In this document: positions 32,804 to 45,541 of the stretch, in pieces
Layout: each line of letters starts with the position of its first letter
Position numbering within the stretch: position 1 is the stretch's first letter
NCBI GenBank assembly: GCA_023213395.1
Contig: CM041465.1
Location: forward strand, 107,205,741-107,269,740
Direction: 5' to 3'
Source: Cycas panzhihuaensis
Taxonomy: Eukaryota; Cycadophyta
Length of the DNA: 64,000 nt
Program-made: the position numbers and the translations under genes
The notes under the pieces: model-generated
Database searches by the model: none
The model's input: the letters and a program-made list of their open reading frames with translations, nothing else
Told to the model about the DNA's origin: nothing

Positions 32804-33276
32804 CTAGTCTTTTATAAGGATTTTCAAAGATTAAGACTATATATGCTTAGATTTGGGACTACTCCTTTCAAAATATTCTCCTTCTTTTGCTTTATCTTCA
32901 CTCTCCTATATACATTATCTTCTCTCTTTAATCACTTTTAGCTTTGGGAAGTTTTATTATATGAACATTCATCTTGGAGCTTACTTTAGAGGAGTTAGCC
33001 TTACACTAATTTGGGGCATCTCTTAATCCTTTTTTTCAAGTTGATAATTTTTTAAATAGGTGAGTGGTTGTATTTGATTTATAAATTTTACTTTTTGTTA
33101 TGTTGTACCTTGTTTAGATTTTAATGGTTGATAGCTTACCAATTTTCTAGATGCTACAAGGTAGATTTAGTTTTCTTTGTCTTATCATGGTTTGTAAAAC
33201 TTTGATCTAGATATTTTTTATACTTATACATAATGAGTTAGAACTCTTAAGGTTATAGGCTCCTATTAATAACCTA
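32804..33276. other. unassigned flank right of copy B
   Basis: AT-rich DNA continuing the target locus of copy B. No gene or known repeat recognised. Confidence 0.4.
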
Positions 33277-33513
33277 GGGAAGCTCAAACACCTAACTTTA
33301 GTGCTAATGATCTCCCTGGGGAGGTGAGTGGGTTACCTTGAAGAGTAGGAGGACTTGGGATCTTCCTCATAGGGTTCTAAGCCTCTATACCTACGTCATT
33401 CTCTCATAATCCTCTAGTGATAGTATAGATACTCCTAAGGTTATAAAAGAGTCATTTTCATTCCTTTAGTCATTTACTTTATAAATATTTAGTGGTCCTC
33501 TTAACTTATTTGG
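33277..33513. repeat. 237-bp direct repeat, left copy
   Basis: Starts GGGAAGCTCAAACACC and is nearly identical to 33882-34118, with about five differences seen by eye. The 368 bp between holds a small tandem duplication of AAGTAGTATTTAAGGCTATT at 33547-33586. Confidence 0.85.
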
Positions 33514-33881
33514 AGCAAAACATTTTATGTCTATAAGAAGGATATTAAGTAGTATTTAAGGCTATTAAGTAGTATTTAAGGCTATATTATGCACTATTTT
33601 GAGTGTGTTATTGGATGCTAAAGATTAGATGACTTTTTGAGAGTTTACAACCTTATTTCTCTTTGTGCAATGAGATTTTCCTGCATAAGACCAAACCAAG
33701 ACTTGTTGAATATATGTTGAACTATGTATAGTGATTTTTCTAGCCATAGTTGGTGTAGATAAGCTATGGAAGCTCAGGAAGACCTGTGCAGGCTGTAGCC
33801 CCTCTTGCAGTTACTCCACACTTTGACTTACATCATTTAGAATATGATATGATATATTAAATACTAGTTGACACATATTAA

Positions 33882-34118
33882 GGGAAGCTCAAACACCTAA
33901 CTTTAGTGCTAATGATCTCCTTGAGGAGGTGAGTGGGTTACCTTGAAGAGTAGGAGGACTTGGGATCTTCCTCATAGGGTTTTAAGCCTCTATACCTATT
34001 TCATTCTCTCATAATCCTCTAGTGATAGTATAGATACTCCTAAGGTTATAAAAGAGTCATTTTCATTCCTTTAGTCATTTACTTTATAAATATTTAGTGG
34101 TCCTCTTAACTTATTTGG
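33882..34118. repeat. 237-bp direct repeat, right copy
   Basis: Second copy of 33277-33513. The ends are not TG/CA, so it does not look like a pair of small LTRs. Confidence 0.85.
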
Positions 34119-35548
34119 TGTAAAGCAAATCTCTATCATATACATTGGGATGTCATATAAAAGGTGAATCTCTTGATGGATCACTCCATGAAGGAAAGAC
34201 TAAGAGGTAAGCCATTTCTTACCTTGTAACTCCATTTAAGTTTTAATAGTTAGGTGAAGCTTCAATTTCTTTTTTTCTTATTAATCAAACTAAATCCTAA
34301 AGAAAGAAAAGCAATAAGGGATTAGCCAAGTTAATAGGCTAATGTTTGGTCACTTTGTTTAAGTGGCCCTCTCTTGTTAATTCTTCTTTATTTTCATATT
34401 AAAAAAAGAAGAGAAAAAGCATCCTACTTGAGGATATTATCTTATTATTTATTTGCTTCTTTGAATTTCATTCTTAGTAATTGGGATAAACATGAGTGTA
34501 ATAAAAGAGCTTAGGTTTCTCTTTCTTGTATGCTAAATCATAAGTGTATGCTGGTTAGATAAACAAAAAGAAAGAGAGAGAAAAAAAATATAAAGAATAA
34601 AAGTAAGAAGGGATATATATATATATATAGGTACATTAAGGGAATATGTGCTTATTTAGGTGATATTATGAGTGATTTATTTGTATGATTACTGATTGCA
34701 TGTGAATCAAAATTTTATATTAGAATTATATTTAGAAGTTTGTTCTTGTGTGGTCCCCTTAGGCCTATCCTTTTGATTAGAACTTGCTTGATCATCTAAG
34801 ATATGAAATCCTTAGTGTATAACCTTATCCTTTCATAAGGACAAATACTCTCTATTGGGACTTGACATCTCCAGTATATAAACCTTTTCTTCCTTGATAT
34901 TAATATTCATTCCATGTTTCAAATGCTAAAGTGTCTATTTACCATCACTCTTTGGGTTGAGAGAAACTTTATTCTCTACTTTGTTCACCTCTAAGTGTCA
35001 ATAACTCATTAGAATTGAATGTAAGCATCCCCGAGTTATCTACATTTATGGGTAGATTATTATTAGATGAGGGAGTCCCTAATGGATGACCTTTTTTGAT
35101 AGCTTCAAATATTGAGATATGCCTTTTGGCATATTCCCATATAAATTAAACTTTATAACCTTTTGAAGAGCCATTGAAACATTATTTGGTAAATATATTA
35201 AGTGTCGATGATTAATATAGAGATCATTTGAAGCCATGCTTTAATTAAAATCTAACTTGGAAACTGTACAACCATTATTATATTAGGTTTTCCTCCTTGT
35301 AAAGCATTATTCTATGGTTTTTTAAAGTTAATTTTGGAGCTATTTAAGCATTTGGAGAATAATTTTTAGGCCAACTACTATTGGATTGACTATTGATGGG
35401 TGGTTCTAGCTTGCATAACCATTAGTTCATATGCCCCAACATATATGCTTGAGAAGATGGTGAACACATTGATGTGGGTGCTATCTAGAGGACTATAGGT
35501 CTAGTAGTCTAGTAATATTGACTTATTTTTTAAGCCTATTTCTTTAGG
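34119..35548. other. AT-rich stretch before copia-2 gag
   Basis: No open reading frame, LTR or PBS recognised. It should contain the 5' leader of copia-2, but nothing here matches the 3' LTR at 56368, so that LTR appears lost. A short TA run lies at 34614-34629. Confidence 0.45.
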
Positions 35549-37903
35549 ATGGATAGATTGATGCCCAAATTTATCTTTAATGGTAATAACTTCAGTAAGT
35601 AGAAGGATAATATGGAATTCATATCGATGGTAAACCAAATTTGGGCAATAACAAAGGTGAAAGTGGACATGATTTTGCTTGATTATAAAGAATGAGTTTA
35701 ACTTGAAGAGAAGAAGTTCATGGTACCTAAATTATTGAGACTATTATTGGCATTAGACCAGAGAGTATTAGTTCATAACCTTAACCAAACAGATGAAATT
35801 TGGGCAAAGTTGTATGAAATTTTTGAGAAGGAAAATATGAATAAACATCTATCTTTGATGTCAGAGCTTCTTAATTCTATGGTAGAAGATGAGACCAATA
35901 TAAATGCCTACCTAAACAAAGTCACTAATCTAAAGAATAAGTTAGTGAAGTTAAAAATAAATTCACTTGATGATACACTATTATTTATGGTAATTATGCT
36001 GAAACTACTAGCTGCATTTACAACTTTCAAGATCATGTATGGTAGAGACAAGGTGATAGGGGGTGAGACATTTGATGGCATAAATAATCTTATTATAGCT
36101 TAAAATACCAAGCTTAAACATCATATGGTGCTTAATGGTTCCAATTTAAGTTAGGCCTTAGTCATGAAGACATAAAGGAGAGAGGCTATTTAGGAGGAGA
36201 AGTTTATATAAAGAATAGGCTAAGAGTCTCAAGAGAAGAAGAAATTGATTAATAAATGCAATTACTAGAAGAAGGAAGGTTACAGAGAAAATAACTATTG
36301 GTTCAAAAGATAGGATAAATGTAAAGCTAGCTAAGATGATAAAAGAAAGAGTGTAATAACATATTATGTTAGAGTATCAACCTTATTAGCTAAGTCAAGT
36401 TAGAGAGACTATTAGATTTTGGACTTTGGAGCTTAGAAGCATATTTCTTCTAGAAGCAAAACTTTGATGTATGGAGTGTAGATCCTAGTAATACTGAGAT
36501 TACCCTTGGAGATGCTTGCATATTATTGGTTGAAGGTATTGGTGATGTATCCTTGGCAGTTGACAAATTTAAAGGGGTCTATTATGTACCCAAGATGAAA
36601 ATGAACTTATTTCCAACTTGAGAAATTTGTAAAAATATATAAAGATTGAGTTTTATAAAGATAGACATCTAATTAAGGATCTAAAATAGAATTTCTCTAT
36701 CATTACTATTGGGAAAGTAAGGGATAACTTTTGGGTATTTGAAAAGTTTTAATCTTAGAAGAAATCTTATGCTTTTATTGCTTGCACTAATGATGTAAGT
36801 TATGGCATGGTCGTTTGAGTCATCTTAGTTATAGAAGCATTACATTGATGAAAAGGTTAAAAATAGTGGAAGGATTATCATCTATTTCATGTTTAGATAA
36901 TCTATGTGAAGGGTGTATATATGGGAAGTATCACTACTATCCTTTTGCTTAGGATAATGCCTAAAGATTGAAGGAGAAGCTTGAACTTATACATACAAAC
37001 TTGATGGGGCCACTCTTAAACCCTTTAATATCAAGAGCTTGATATACTTTGGTATTTATAGATGACTACGCTAAGAAGGCTTGGGTGTATTTCCTAAAGA
37101 GTAAATTAAATATGTTTGATTAGTTTTATGATTAGAAAGTGGGTGTTGAAAATGAATGTGATGAAAAAATAAAAATATTAAGGACTCATCATAGCAAAGA
37201 ATACAACAATTACACATTTAATCAATTCTACTAGTATCATGGTATAAACTGAGAGTTTACTATCTTGCATACCCCATAATAAAATGGTATTATAGAGAGA
37301 AGGAATCATATCATGATATAGATGGTAAGGTGTATGGTATATTTAGAAAACTTTCCATTGATATTTTGGGCAAAAGCTATTATAACTATAATTTACATTC
37401 TAAATAAGGTACTCACTCAAGCAATCTAAAGCATGACTCATGAGAAAAATCAAATTGGTAATAAACTAACCATTAGTCATTTGAAAATATTTGGGTGCAT
37501 AACATATGCATACATCTCAAAAGAAAATTATAAAAAGTTAGATTGGAAGAGTTTAAAGTGAATATTTGTGAGATATTCTGATTTGAGTAAAGCTTACATA
37601 TTATGGAATCTATAGGGGAGAAGAATTGTGATTAGTTAGGGTGTTAAATTTGATGAGTCATTGATGTATCATGTTGAGAAGTCATCAAAAGAACCTTTTT
37701 ACCCTCCTCGATAATTCCATTTCTAAATTTAACACCTGAAGAGGATGATGAGTTAGTCATTATAATCTAGAGGAAATTGAATTAAGTGGAGAGAGTAATA
37801 GTAAGGAGCAAACACATGAAGAACTACTTATAGCACTAGCTCCTTCTATACTATTATGGACAAGAAAGATAATAGAGGATTTATAAATGATGATGTAGAA
37901 CCT
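35549..37903 (+). pseudogene. copia-2 gag, protease and integrase
   Basis: The gag is of the UBN2 type: ATG at 35549 (MDRLMPKFIFNG), then RLLLALDQRVLVHNL and EIWAKLYEIFEKEN, with an open stretch of 127 codons at 35720-36103. A damaged CCHC knuckle (KCNY-x-KKEGY) lies near 36255. The protease site LDFGA-x-KHIS is near 36418. The integrase begins with a pre-integrase zinc segment (LGHGRLSHLSYR to CEGCIYGK, 36800-36930), followed by FIDDYAKKAWVYF near 37050 and a damaged DDE region (RTHHSKEYNN, IIERRNH near 37295). Many stops are present. The segment ends at the target site of copy C. Confidence 0.85.
37899..37903. repeat. target-site duplication of copy C, left
   Basis: AACCT before the LTR end TGGATGC; the partner is at 55459-55463. 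Confidence 0.85.
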
Positions 37904-40674
37904 TGGATGCATGTCTACAGGATAGTCACTATGCTCAATAGAAGTGATAGTAGTCAACAGTTGACGTTCAAGGTATGGGTGAGAACCTATAAGCAAAGAG
38001 AGCACCACGCAGGGTGCCCCATATGCTGGAGCGCAAGTTCAAGACCTGTGAATAACACCCAACTACCTTAAAGTAGCCCTCAATCTGGGAGAGAGAGTGC
38101 ATATAAGGGGTAGCCTGGATGGTCTTGAGAGGAAGGTCCTCCCGCCCTTGGATGGCCAGAAGGGAAGAAGAGGAATCCTCAAGGAGTTTCCTTATGATAA
38201 AGAAAAATAGATGTAGAAGAGATAGGCGAGGGCCTACGATGTAAGCAGGTCTCCCTTGGTTATTTGGCCTAGGTAAATAACTAAGATAGAGAGTGGAAAA
38301 GGGGCTAAAACTACGTTCTCCTTTTAGCAACTCAAAGGCAAAAGAGAAAAGAAGAACAAGTATTATGCATGCAAGCAAATAAAGCTAAACAAAATGTATC
38401 TAAGGGTATATTTGGATGGATAAGGAGAGGAAGAGGAATGGGGTTCCTACTATATCCTTTTCCTACATGGGACAAACATATGACATATAAATGCAAGTGA
38501 CCAATATCATTAACCTTTCGTTTTCATGTGATCTATTAAATCTAAGCACATATTTAAAATAAAAGCAAGAAAGGAAAATAGAAGGGTGAAGAGAGAGATG
38601 GTGCATACTAGGAAGATGTAGTGGTCGACAGAAGACCTCATCTACGCACAACGCATGCCCTCTCGCCAACAGATGAATGTGTAATCAAGATCGATGTGAA
38701 GGATGGGGGGCTTCCTTACCTTCCCCCTATGAAAAGAAAGTGGAACGAAAAGGAAAACAAATAAAGTGAAGATAAAAGAGAGGGTAAAGCTTACTCGAAT
38801 TCTAACACCTTTTCTCTTCATGAAAATGCCACTTCAACCTGCACATACAAGAGCTTATCCCTTCCAAGAAGGGGCTGCGATAAGAGCTATATATATATAT
38901 ATGCAAGTATATGCGATGTATATGTCAAAACATTATATTTAAGTAAGAGAAATAACTACTATAAGTAACTTCAACTCTCCTCAAGAAACTGCACATACCA
39001 AGCAAGAAAAAGAGAAGGGAAGCCTTAAGATGGCTAAACCCTTTGCTAAGGTTCTCCACACAGCCCTTTGGATACAACAAGGTAGGCTCAAATGGTAACT
39101 TATGACAGCCAACAAATAAGAGGAGTTGTATAGCAAGGTGTTGGGGAGGTATCAAAGTAACAGAATCGCTATGGGCAGGGATCCATTACACAAACCCTTC
39201 CTGGGATCTTTAAGGGATGCCAAGCAATGTTGGGGACATTATGAGGGTCCAATAGAGAGGCATGTAGACCTGGAATCAACACATCAAGGGCTACACATGC
39301 TGATAATCCAGTGCAGGCCTAAGCTTCACCTTCTCCTAATTAACCCAAGAGAAGCATGGGAGTAAGAGAAGAAGGGTGGGAAGGGGGTTGCCCTTGGGAA
39401 GTAGGCCTAAGTGGGATAGATCTCATCTTACTCCCTTTGCCCAGCCTTTATGGATCTTCTCCCACTACTTTCTTAAGGAAAACTAGTAGAGAAATGGTGA
39501 AGGTCTGAACATACAAGGCTAAACTCAAAGGAAATGATATCCACTACAGCCAAATGGGAAGAAAGCAAAAAAATACCCTAAAAAATGAGTCTAATATGGA
39601 AATAATACACAATAAACTCTAAAAAGAGATATAGGGTACCTGCTGGGCTAACTCTAGGGTAGGTCTGCCCTTGCAACCAATGAAGAAGAAGAATTCCTGC
39701 AGGGTTTGCAGGAGGATTCCCTAAGGATAGCCATAAGAGATGCTTTCTGGGGTAGATGTGCAAGAGAACCATGCCAAACTTGCTCGAGAGTGCCTAGAGA
39801 GGAGCTTCCCACCACAAAAAGAGCCATTGTAAGCAGATCCTATACTAGAGCTGTAGGAAACACATGCTTATAGATGCACGTATGGAAGGAAGAAAGAGCA
39901 AAAAACTGTAGCAGGAGAAAGTTGAGTTAGAGAGCAAAAAAAGATCTAAGAGAGGTAAAATGATGATGATTTTAAGATTTATACCCATCTCAACTCTAAA
40001 CAAGAGAATAGGGCGTGAATAAGGCTGAGCTAGGCATGAGGCCATGTGGCAATTCTACAGAAAATGCAAGAATTGCCACTACAATTTTTAAAAAATAACT
40101 TGCAAGAGTCACACTGCAGTAAACTTCACGGTACCACGGTAAACTTCACGGTACCGCTAAGTTTATAGCAGTGCATAACCAGAAAGCTAGAATGGCAATA
40201 ATCTGGTTTTTGGGAGCCTTAGAAGGTGATGTGGCAAGCCTGGGAGGAGCTGGCCCCCTTATCCAGGTGGCTAGGACAGTCCAGAAGGCATGTGAGCAAG
40301 GCCAAAAGAAACATCAAAGGCTAAAGGTCCCAGAAACATCATGGTAAGAGCTCAAAATCAGGGCATGAATGGGTCATACAAATCAAATGAGGCTTGAGGT
40401 GATGTGGAGGTAGCGCGGAGGGATGTAGAGTGATATGGAGATGCTTACCTTGTAGAAAGGTAGGTCCCGCTGGGTCATAATAAGCTCACAATACGACAAG
40501 CAACATGATCAAGCAACATATGTAAAGTGATCATACAAATGAAGCAAGCAGTCATGCAATGAGGTAACACTTCTATCAACCTTTTTAAAGAAAAAGTAAA
40601 AATGAAAAAAAAGAAGCATACCTGTTCTTACCTAAGTTGACCTATCTGTATCCATTCCCAGTAGCTAGGAAACA
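37904..40674 (-). repeat. 3' LTR of copy C
   Basis: 2771 bp, from TGTTTCCTAGC (40674) to ...TGCATCCA (37904) on the element strand. The TA tract that is greatly expanded in the 5' LTR is only about 16 bp here (38887-38902). The palindromic GGTACC module is duplicated at 40105-40165. Confidence 0.93.
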
Positions 40675-40686
40675 CTGCCCCCTTGG
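40675..40686 (-). promoter_or_regulatory. polypurine tract, copy C
   Basis: CCAAGGGGGCAG on the minus strand directly before the 3' LTR. Confidence 0.85.
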
Positions 40687-41030
40687 CAACAGAGCCTCAC
40701 TACTCGGAAGCATAATGCGATGGTGAAAGCTGGCAACAAAATTATCAATAGCATATGCATATATATATACAATCATAATAATAATTAAGATCCAAGGGCA
40801 CCAGTGAGTGTCGTGGCAGAATGCATGGATACGAGGATAGAGGTGGAGACAAGATAAGGGCTACCTACATGCCACCCAAGAATCGACTAGAAGCTAAGAA
40901 GGATAAGCGGGCTACCCCCATCGTCAAAGTACAAAGAGAAGTGCATGATGGTATCAAGAGAAAAGGGTAAATGAGTAAACATGAGAGTCACCATAGTTTA
41001 ACCTCATTAGCAGTTAGCTTTTGGAGGTGT
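40687..41030. other. 3' untranslated spacer, copy C
   Basis: Corresponds to 18602-18949 in copy B. Contains a short TA run (40766-40779). No gene seen. Confidence 0.55.
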
Positions 41031-41518
41031 GAATGGATTCACAAAGTGATCTGTGTGATGGCTTGAGACTTGGATGACAGAGCAACTAGGCAAGTCTCAA
41101 AGGCAGCCAACAAGAAAAGGAAAGTGGCACTCAAGGATGAGGCAAATAAGGCTGTTCGCCTCAGTGTTGAGGGCCCAAGGGATGTGTCAGATGTCAACAT
41201 ACTAGAAATTAGCCAACAAGGATCTAGCGGTTGAAGTGAGGGCTCTTAAGTGAGGGCATTACACCTATAAACCTGGGTGAGATGGGACACCACCACTTGG
41301 GAGTCATAAAGAAGAACAATAGATCCATGACAGAAATAGAGTACATCGGTGAGGGCTTCGATGACGGCCGTGTACTTAGCTTCATTATTGGTGGCCTCAG
41401 GGAGGAAGATTCTAGAATGTAGAAAATCATGTCCAGAAGGGCTGCGAAGAATCCATGCGGCAGCAAAAGGTCCAAGATTACCGCGGCTTCTGCCATCGGT
41501 AAAGGTGAAGAGAGTCAT
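41031..41518 (-). pseudogene. second (aRNH-type) RNase H of copy C
   Basis: Starts MTLFTFTDGRSRGN at ATG 41518-41516. TNNEAKYTAVIEAL and YDSQVVVSHL keep the second and third acidic residues. The fourth position reads NTEANSL near 41132, where copy A has NAKADGL, so the last catalytic Asp is probably lost. The frame ends at 41246 with a shift after VSHLTQVY. A 3' splice site (TTTCACCGAG|T, AG at 41539-41538) precedes the ATG by 19 bp. Confidence 0.82.
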
Positions 41519-41537
41519 GGATGATGAAAAGAAATGA

Positions 41538-42055
41538 CTCGGTGAAAAAAAGGTACAATAATGTAGGGGTCAAGGAAAAAGAGGCTCGTATGGAAAGCAA
41601 TAAATGGCCGTGAAGGGTAGGAGGACCTAGCGATGAGGCTACCTAAGGATAGGAGCAGGCTATCTGACCACTGGCTAAGAGCAAGTGGTAAAAGGGCACC
41701 CTAGGATGCCAAAGGTTACTTAAGAAAGTAAAAAATAACTCCAGATGGAGGAAGCATTCACTTTGGAGACCCCAGGGATAGGAACAGGATATAAAAATGA
41801 TTCTAGGATGGTGAAATGAGTCAAACGAGTATAAACTCAAGTATGCATGGGAGTGACACATAAAACGAGACAGAAGGACCCTGTGAAAGTGCATCGGCGA
41901 GGCGCCAAAAATGCACCCGAAAGAATGAACAAGATGAAGGCTGTGGGGGCACAACGGGAAATAGGGCTAGAAGGAAATGGTGATTGGGGATGAGAAATGA
42001 TCCAAAGGGCTATCACAAGAGCGAAAACAGAGACAGTGCTTGTCAGGGCTCTCGC
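41538..42055. other. divergent spacer, copy C
   Basis: About 0.5 kb between the two accessory genes, matching the spacers in copies A and B. Confidence 0.6.
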
Positions 42056-42065
42056 CTATATAAGG
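42056..42065 (+). promoter_or_regulatory. TATA box of opposite-strand gene, copy C
   Basis: CTATATAAGG in the context TCGCCTATATAAGG, as in copy B. Confidence 0.75.
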
Positions 42066-42247
42066 AAAAATGATGAAAACAGAATTCATTTTCACGGGCT
42101 CTCGAACGAATCCAGAACCTTTCCCTTACGTAGCAGAGTGCCACCCGACTTCAGGGACTTGCCGGGAAAGATCCAACCGTTGGATCGAGGTCAAGAGACA
42201 AACGTTGGGACCGCAGACACAAGATGGTGACCGCACGACTAGATCCA

Positions 42248-42734
42248 GTGAGTAGATCTTCAAAACTATGTCCCATCTTGGAATTTAAAATTTAATGTTT
42301 TTTATTATTTTTATATGTAGTTTTTGGTCCCATATGGGTAAAAAAAGATCTCCAGGAGTCCAGATTGGACCTGGAGAGAGGCAAGACTAGGGCATTAGGT
42401 AGCCTTGGTCTAAGTGGGCCTAACTATGGCCCATAAGGAAAAAAATAATAATTTATTTGGGTAGAAAAGTGCCCCTTTTGGGAGGGGTGACGTTTGCACT
42501 GCGGCAAAGATCACGGTGCCGTGATCTTTATCGTGGGGCCTCGGTCACTTGAGACCAGCCAAACTACGTAATGCTTGAGGCAGAGTTTGGCATGGTGTAA
42601 AGGTAGAACAACTAAAAAATGAAGATGGGGGCCTAGGGGTCCCCAAATCTTGACCGAATGAGGTTAAGAGATAGTCCATAGGACAAGGGGTGAGGATATG
42701 TTAGAGTTGTGACTTGTTGCATGGCATTTTGCAG
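42248..42734 (+). other. intron 1 of opposite-strand gene, copy C
   Basis: Donor GATCCA|GTGAGTAG and acceptor GGCATTTTGCAG|GT; 487 bp, with the palindromic modules at 42500-42600. Confidence 0.75.
42500..42600. repeat. palindromic module in intron 1, copy C
   Basis: AAAGATCACGG-TG-CCGTGATCTTT is a perfect 11-bp-stem palindrome here. The adjacent AAACT...AGTTT palindrome is degenerate. Confidence 0.7.
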
Positions 42735-43980
42735 GTCGTAGTCGCGGTGGAGAACTGTAAGAACATCGGTATGGCTATGCTTAATTTCTTGCAGATAAAG
42801 TCGAGGGAGGACAGGTGGGTACTGCTAAGATGTGGCCTGCTGAAGGTCACAAGGACACCTTAGTACACATCAAACCAGAGACTATTGGTAGACATAGTAT
42901 CCCACTGGGATAGGCAGAGACATGTCTTTCACTTACCCTAAGTGGGAGATGTATTGATGATACCAGGATCTGTTAGGAGGATACTAGGGATACCAGCGAC
43001 AGGGAGGCCGGTGACACTAGGAGCACTACCTAGTAAGGAGGCAGCACACAGGGAGGCTGCTACACTTTTCATAGGCTTAGATAGATGGGAGAGGTAAGGG
43101 ATTCCTCTCCGGAATATGGTTATATATGGGATTCCTCATGTGAGGAAACTGATCACGTTGTACGTTTTATTCTGGATATCTTAGAAATAGAACTATAGGG
43201 ACATACTGAAAGGATGGATGGATGCAGTACACTAGCGCGAGGCAAGAGAGAAGATGGACTAGGCTACCCGTATAGTGGCGAACCTTGTTGCGTAGTTGGA
43301 CGTCATTCAGGCAACATGGAGAGGTGGACTATCATACAATACGTTACTACAATGATGGTTCTTCAACCACTTTGGAGCAGTGGCGCCAACAAGGGGATCA
43401 CACCCTATTTCAGAGTAGGTCCTTATGGTACATAGGTGGTATACTAGGCTTAGAGGAACCGAGGACTAAGCTCATATCCGTCGCTCGGTGGAGGCCACAT
43501 CACTAGATCTGCTCACTATGACAGACTACATAGCAGATCCATATTGAGCGATGAGGTGGGATAGCGACGATGAGGCAGGCAGGGCAAGAGTACCCCTAGG
43601 AGATGATGAGGATGGCGATGGAGATGATGGGGCCAGCCCATCATGAGCTGTAGGAGAGGCAGGTCCATCACAGACCACAGGCAGAGAGGCAGGTCCATCA
43701 GGGACTATAGGTGGAGAGGTAGACCCATCAGGGACTGCAGGTGGAGGGGCAGGCTCGTCAGGAGCTGCAGAGAAGAGAAGGGGTACAGTGACGCAGGCCC
43801 ATAGGTTGCAGATCGTTAGGAGGTCTGGAGAGGTAGCTGCACTAGCTATGAAGAGGAGGGACGCCCTAGTTGCTGAGGGGGTGGCAGAGGAGGTACCTGA
43901 GGAGGAAGAGGTACCTACAACTGGTGGAGTACCCGAGGCATAGGCAGTCACCCGAGTATAGGAGCTGATAGCCACACGAA

Positions 43981-44217
<237 letters not shown>

Positions 44218-44815
44218 GTATAACAGATATCCAGAGACGGGTGGAGGTAGTAGTCTGGGAGATATTCTCTTAGGCCTACGCGAAGGGACAACCTCCCATC
44301 TAGGTAGGTGATGAGACTAGATTGATAGGCAGTCATGCAACGGTAATTGCCCCATTGATAAGGGTGAGAGACATATGGATTGCAGAGTCCCAAGAGCATG
44401 AGGTACATGCAGGATGATAATAGGCAAAGTTGGACACCACAGAAAGAGGGATGCTCTCTGAGTTGGAGTGCAGTCTTGGAGGCTCAAGGGAGAGTTGGAG
44501 GGGATATGGGAATCCATATCTAGCTAGTAGTGATGGAGGAGCATCTCAGAGGGATGGAGGAGAGGCTCCACATTGTGGAGATGGAGCGGGATCATATCCA
44601 GGCCCAATACGATCAACTGATGGATGAGGTGGCATCAAGGTCAGCGTAAAGCAGGATACAGACCCACATGATGGTGACGACCTTAAGGAGGCCATGGGTT
44701 AGGGAGAGTGAGGTAGGAGGCTTGCAGAGACTGAGGAGGAGTCTCAGAAGGATGTGGTCCACGAGAGGGGGATCATATCGACTAGGAAATGATGCCCTAG
44801 GGGCGGGGCAGTAGT

Positions 44816-45541
44816 AGAGTAGTATATGTGAGTTTTTATTTTAGACAGGGGAAAGCACAGACCTCCAAGGAGTCACCATATGTAGTCACATGATTATACC
44901 CTCCCTGCAAGGACACCAGCTTCCCACAAATGATGTACCATACCGCTTGTATGATATGACACATGATGATTTTTTATGTATATAGACAGGGTACTTGATA
45001 CCCCATTTGATATATGATGATGCATATGTGGTATGTAATGGATGATATGTATGTTTCTATTACACATTTATGTATGCATATGAAGGTGCACAGATGCATG
45101 AGGATATGTATGATTATACTTTGAGCTAATTATTATAGGAATTTTGTGTTATGACATTTCTTTAAGTTATGCATATTTCCTTTCATGTAGGACCATGTTC
45201 CTAACAGGAACACACAGATCACCGTGAGTAGAGGCGATGGGTATATGTGGGGCTAGGAGACAAGGCAATACGCATGTCCATATGGGAGCACAATGAGATA
45301 TGCAAAGGAAATGCCAAAAGGACAAGAGTGATGATACTCCAAAATGTCATCCTAATTGGGGGATGCCCAAATAGGAGGACAAGGTCCCAAGGAGATGGGA
45401 ATAAGGGTTCCACAGGAGGAACCAAAAAGAGACAAGTAGGTCACCCTAAGCCATCATTCCACCCATGGCTAGGAGAAATGGAAACAAGCTTAAGATGGTA
45501 GTTTAGGCTCATTTCAGAGCATAGAAAATGTGACAATGAAG
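44816..45541. other. convergent spacer, copy C
   Basis: Between the opposite-strand gene and the integrase stop. Contains one copy of the unit that is triplicated in copy A (about 45330-45500). No gene. Confidence 0.6.

Noticed and set aside
33277-34118. TRIM element with 237-bp LTRs
   Set aside because: The repeat ends lack TG/CA and there is no PBS or purine tract.
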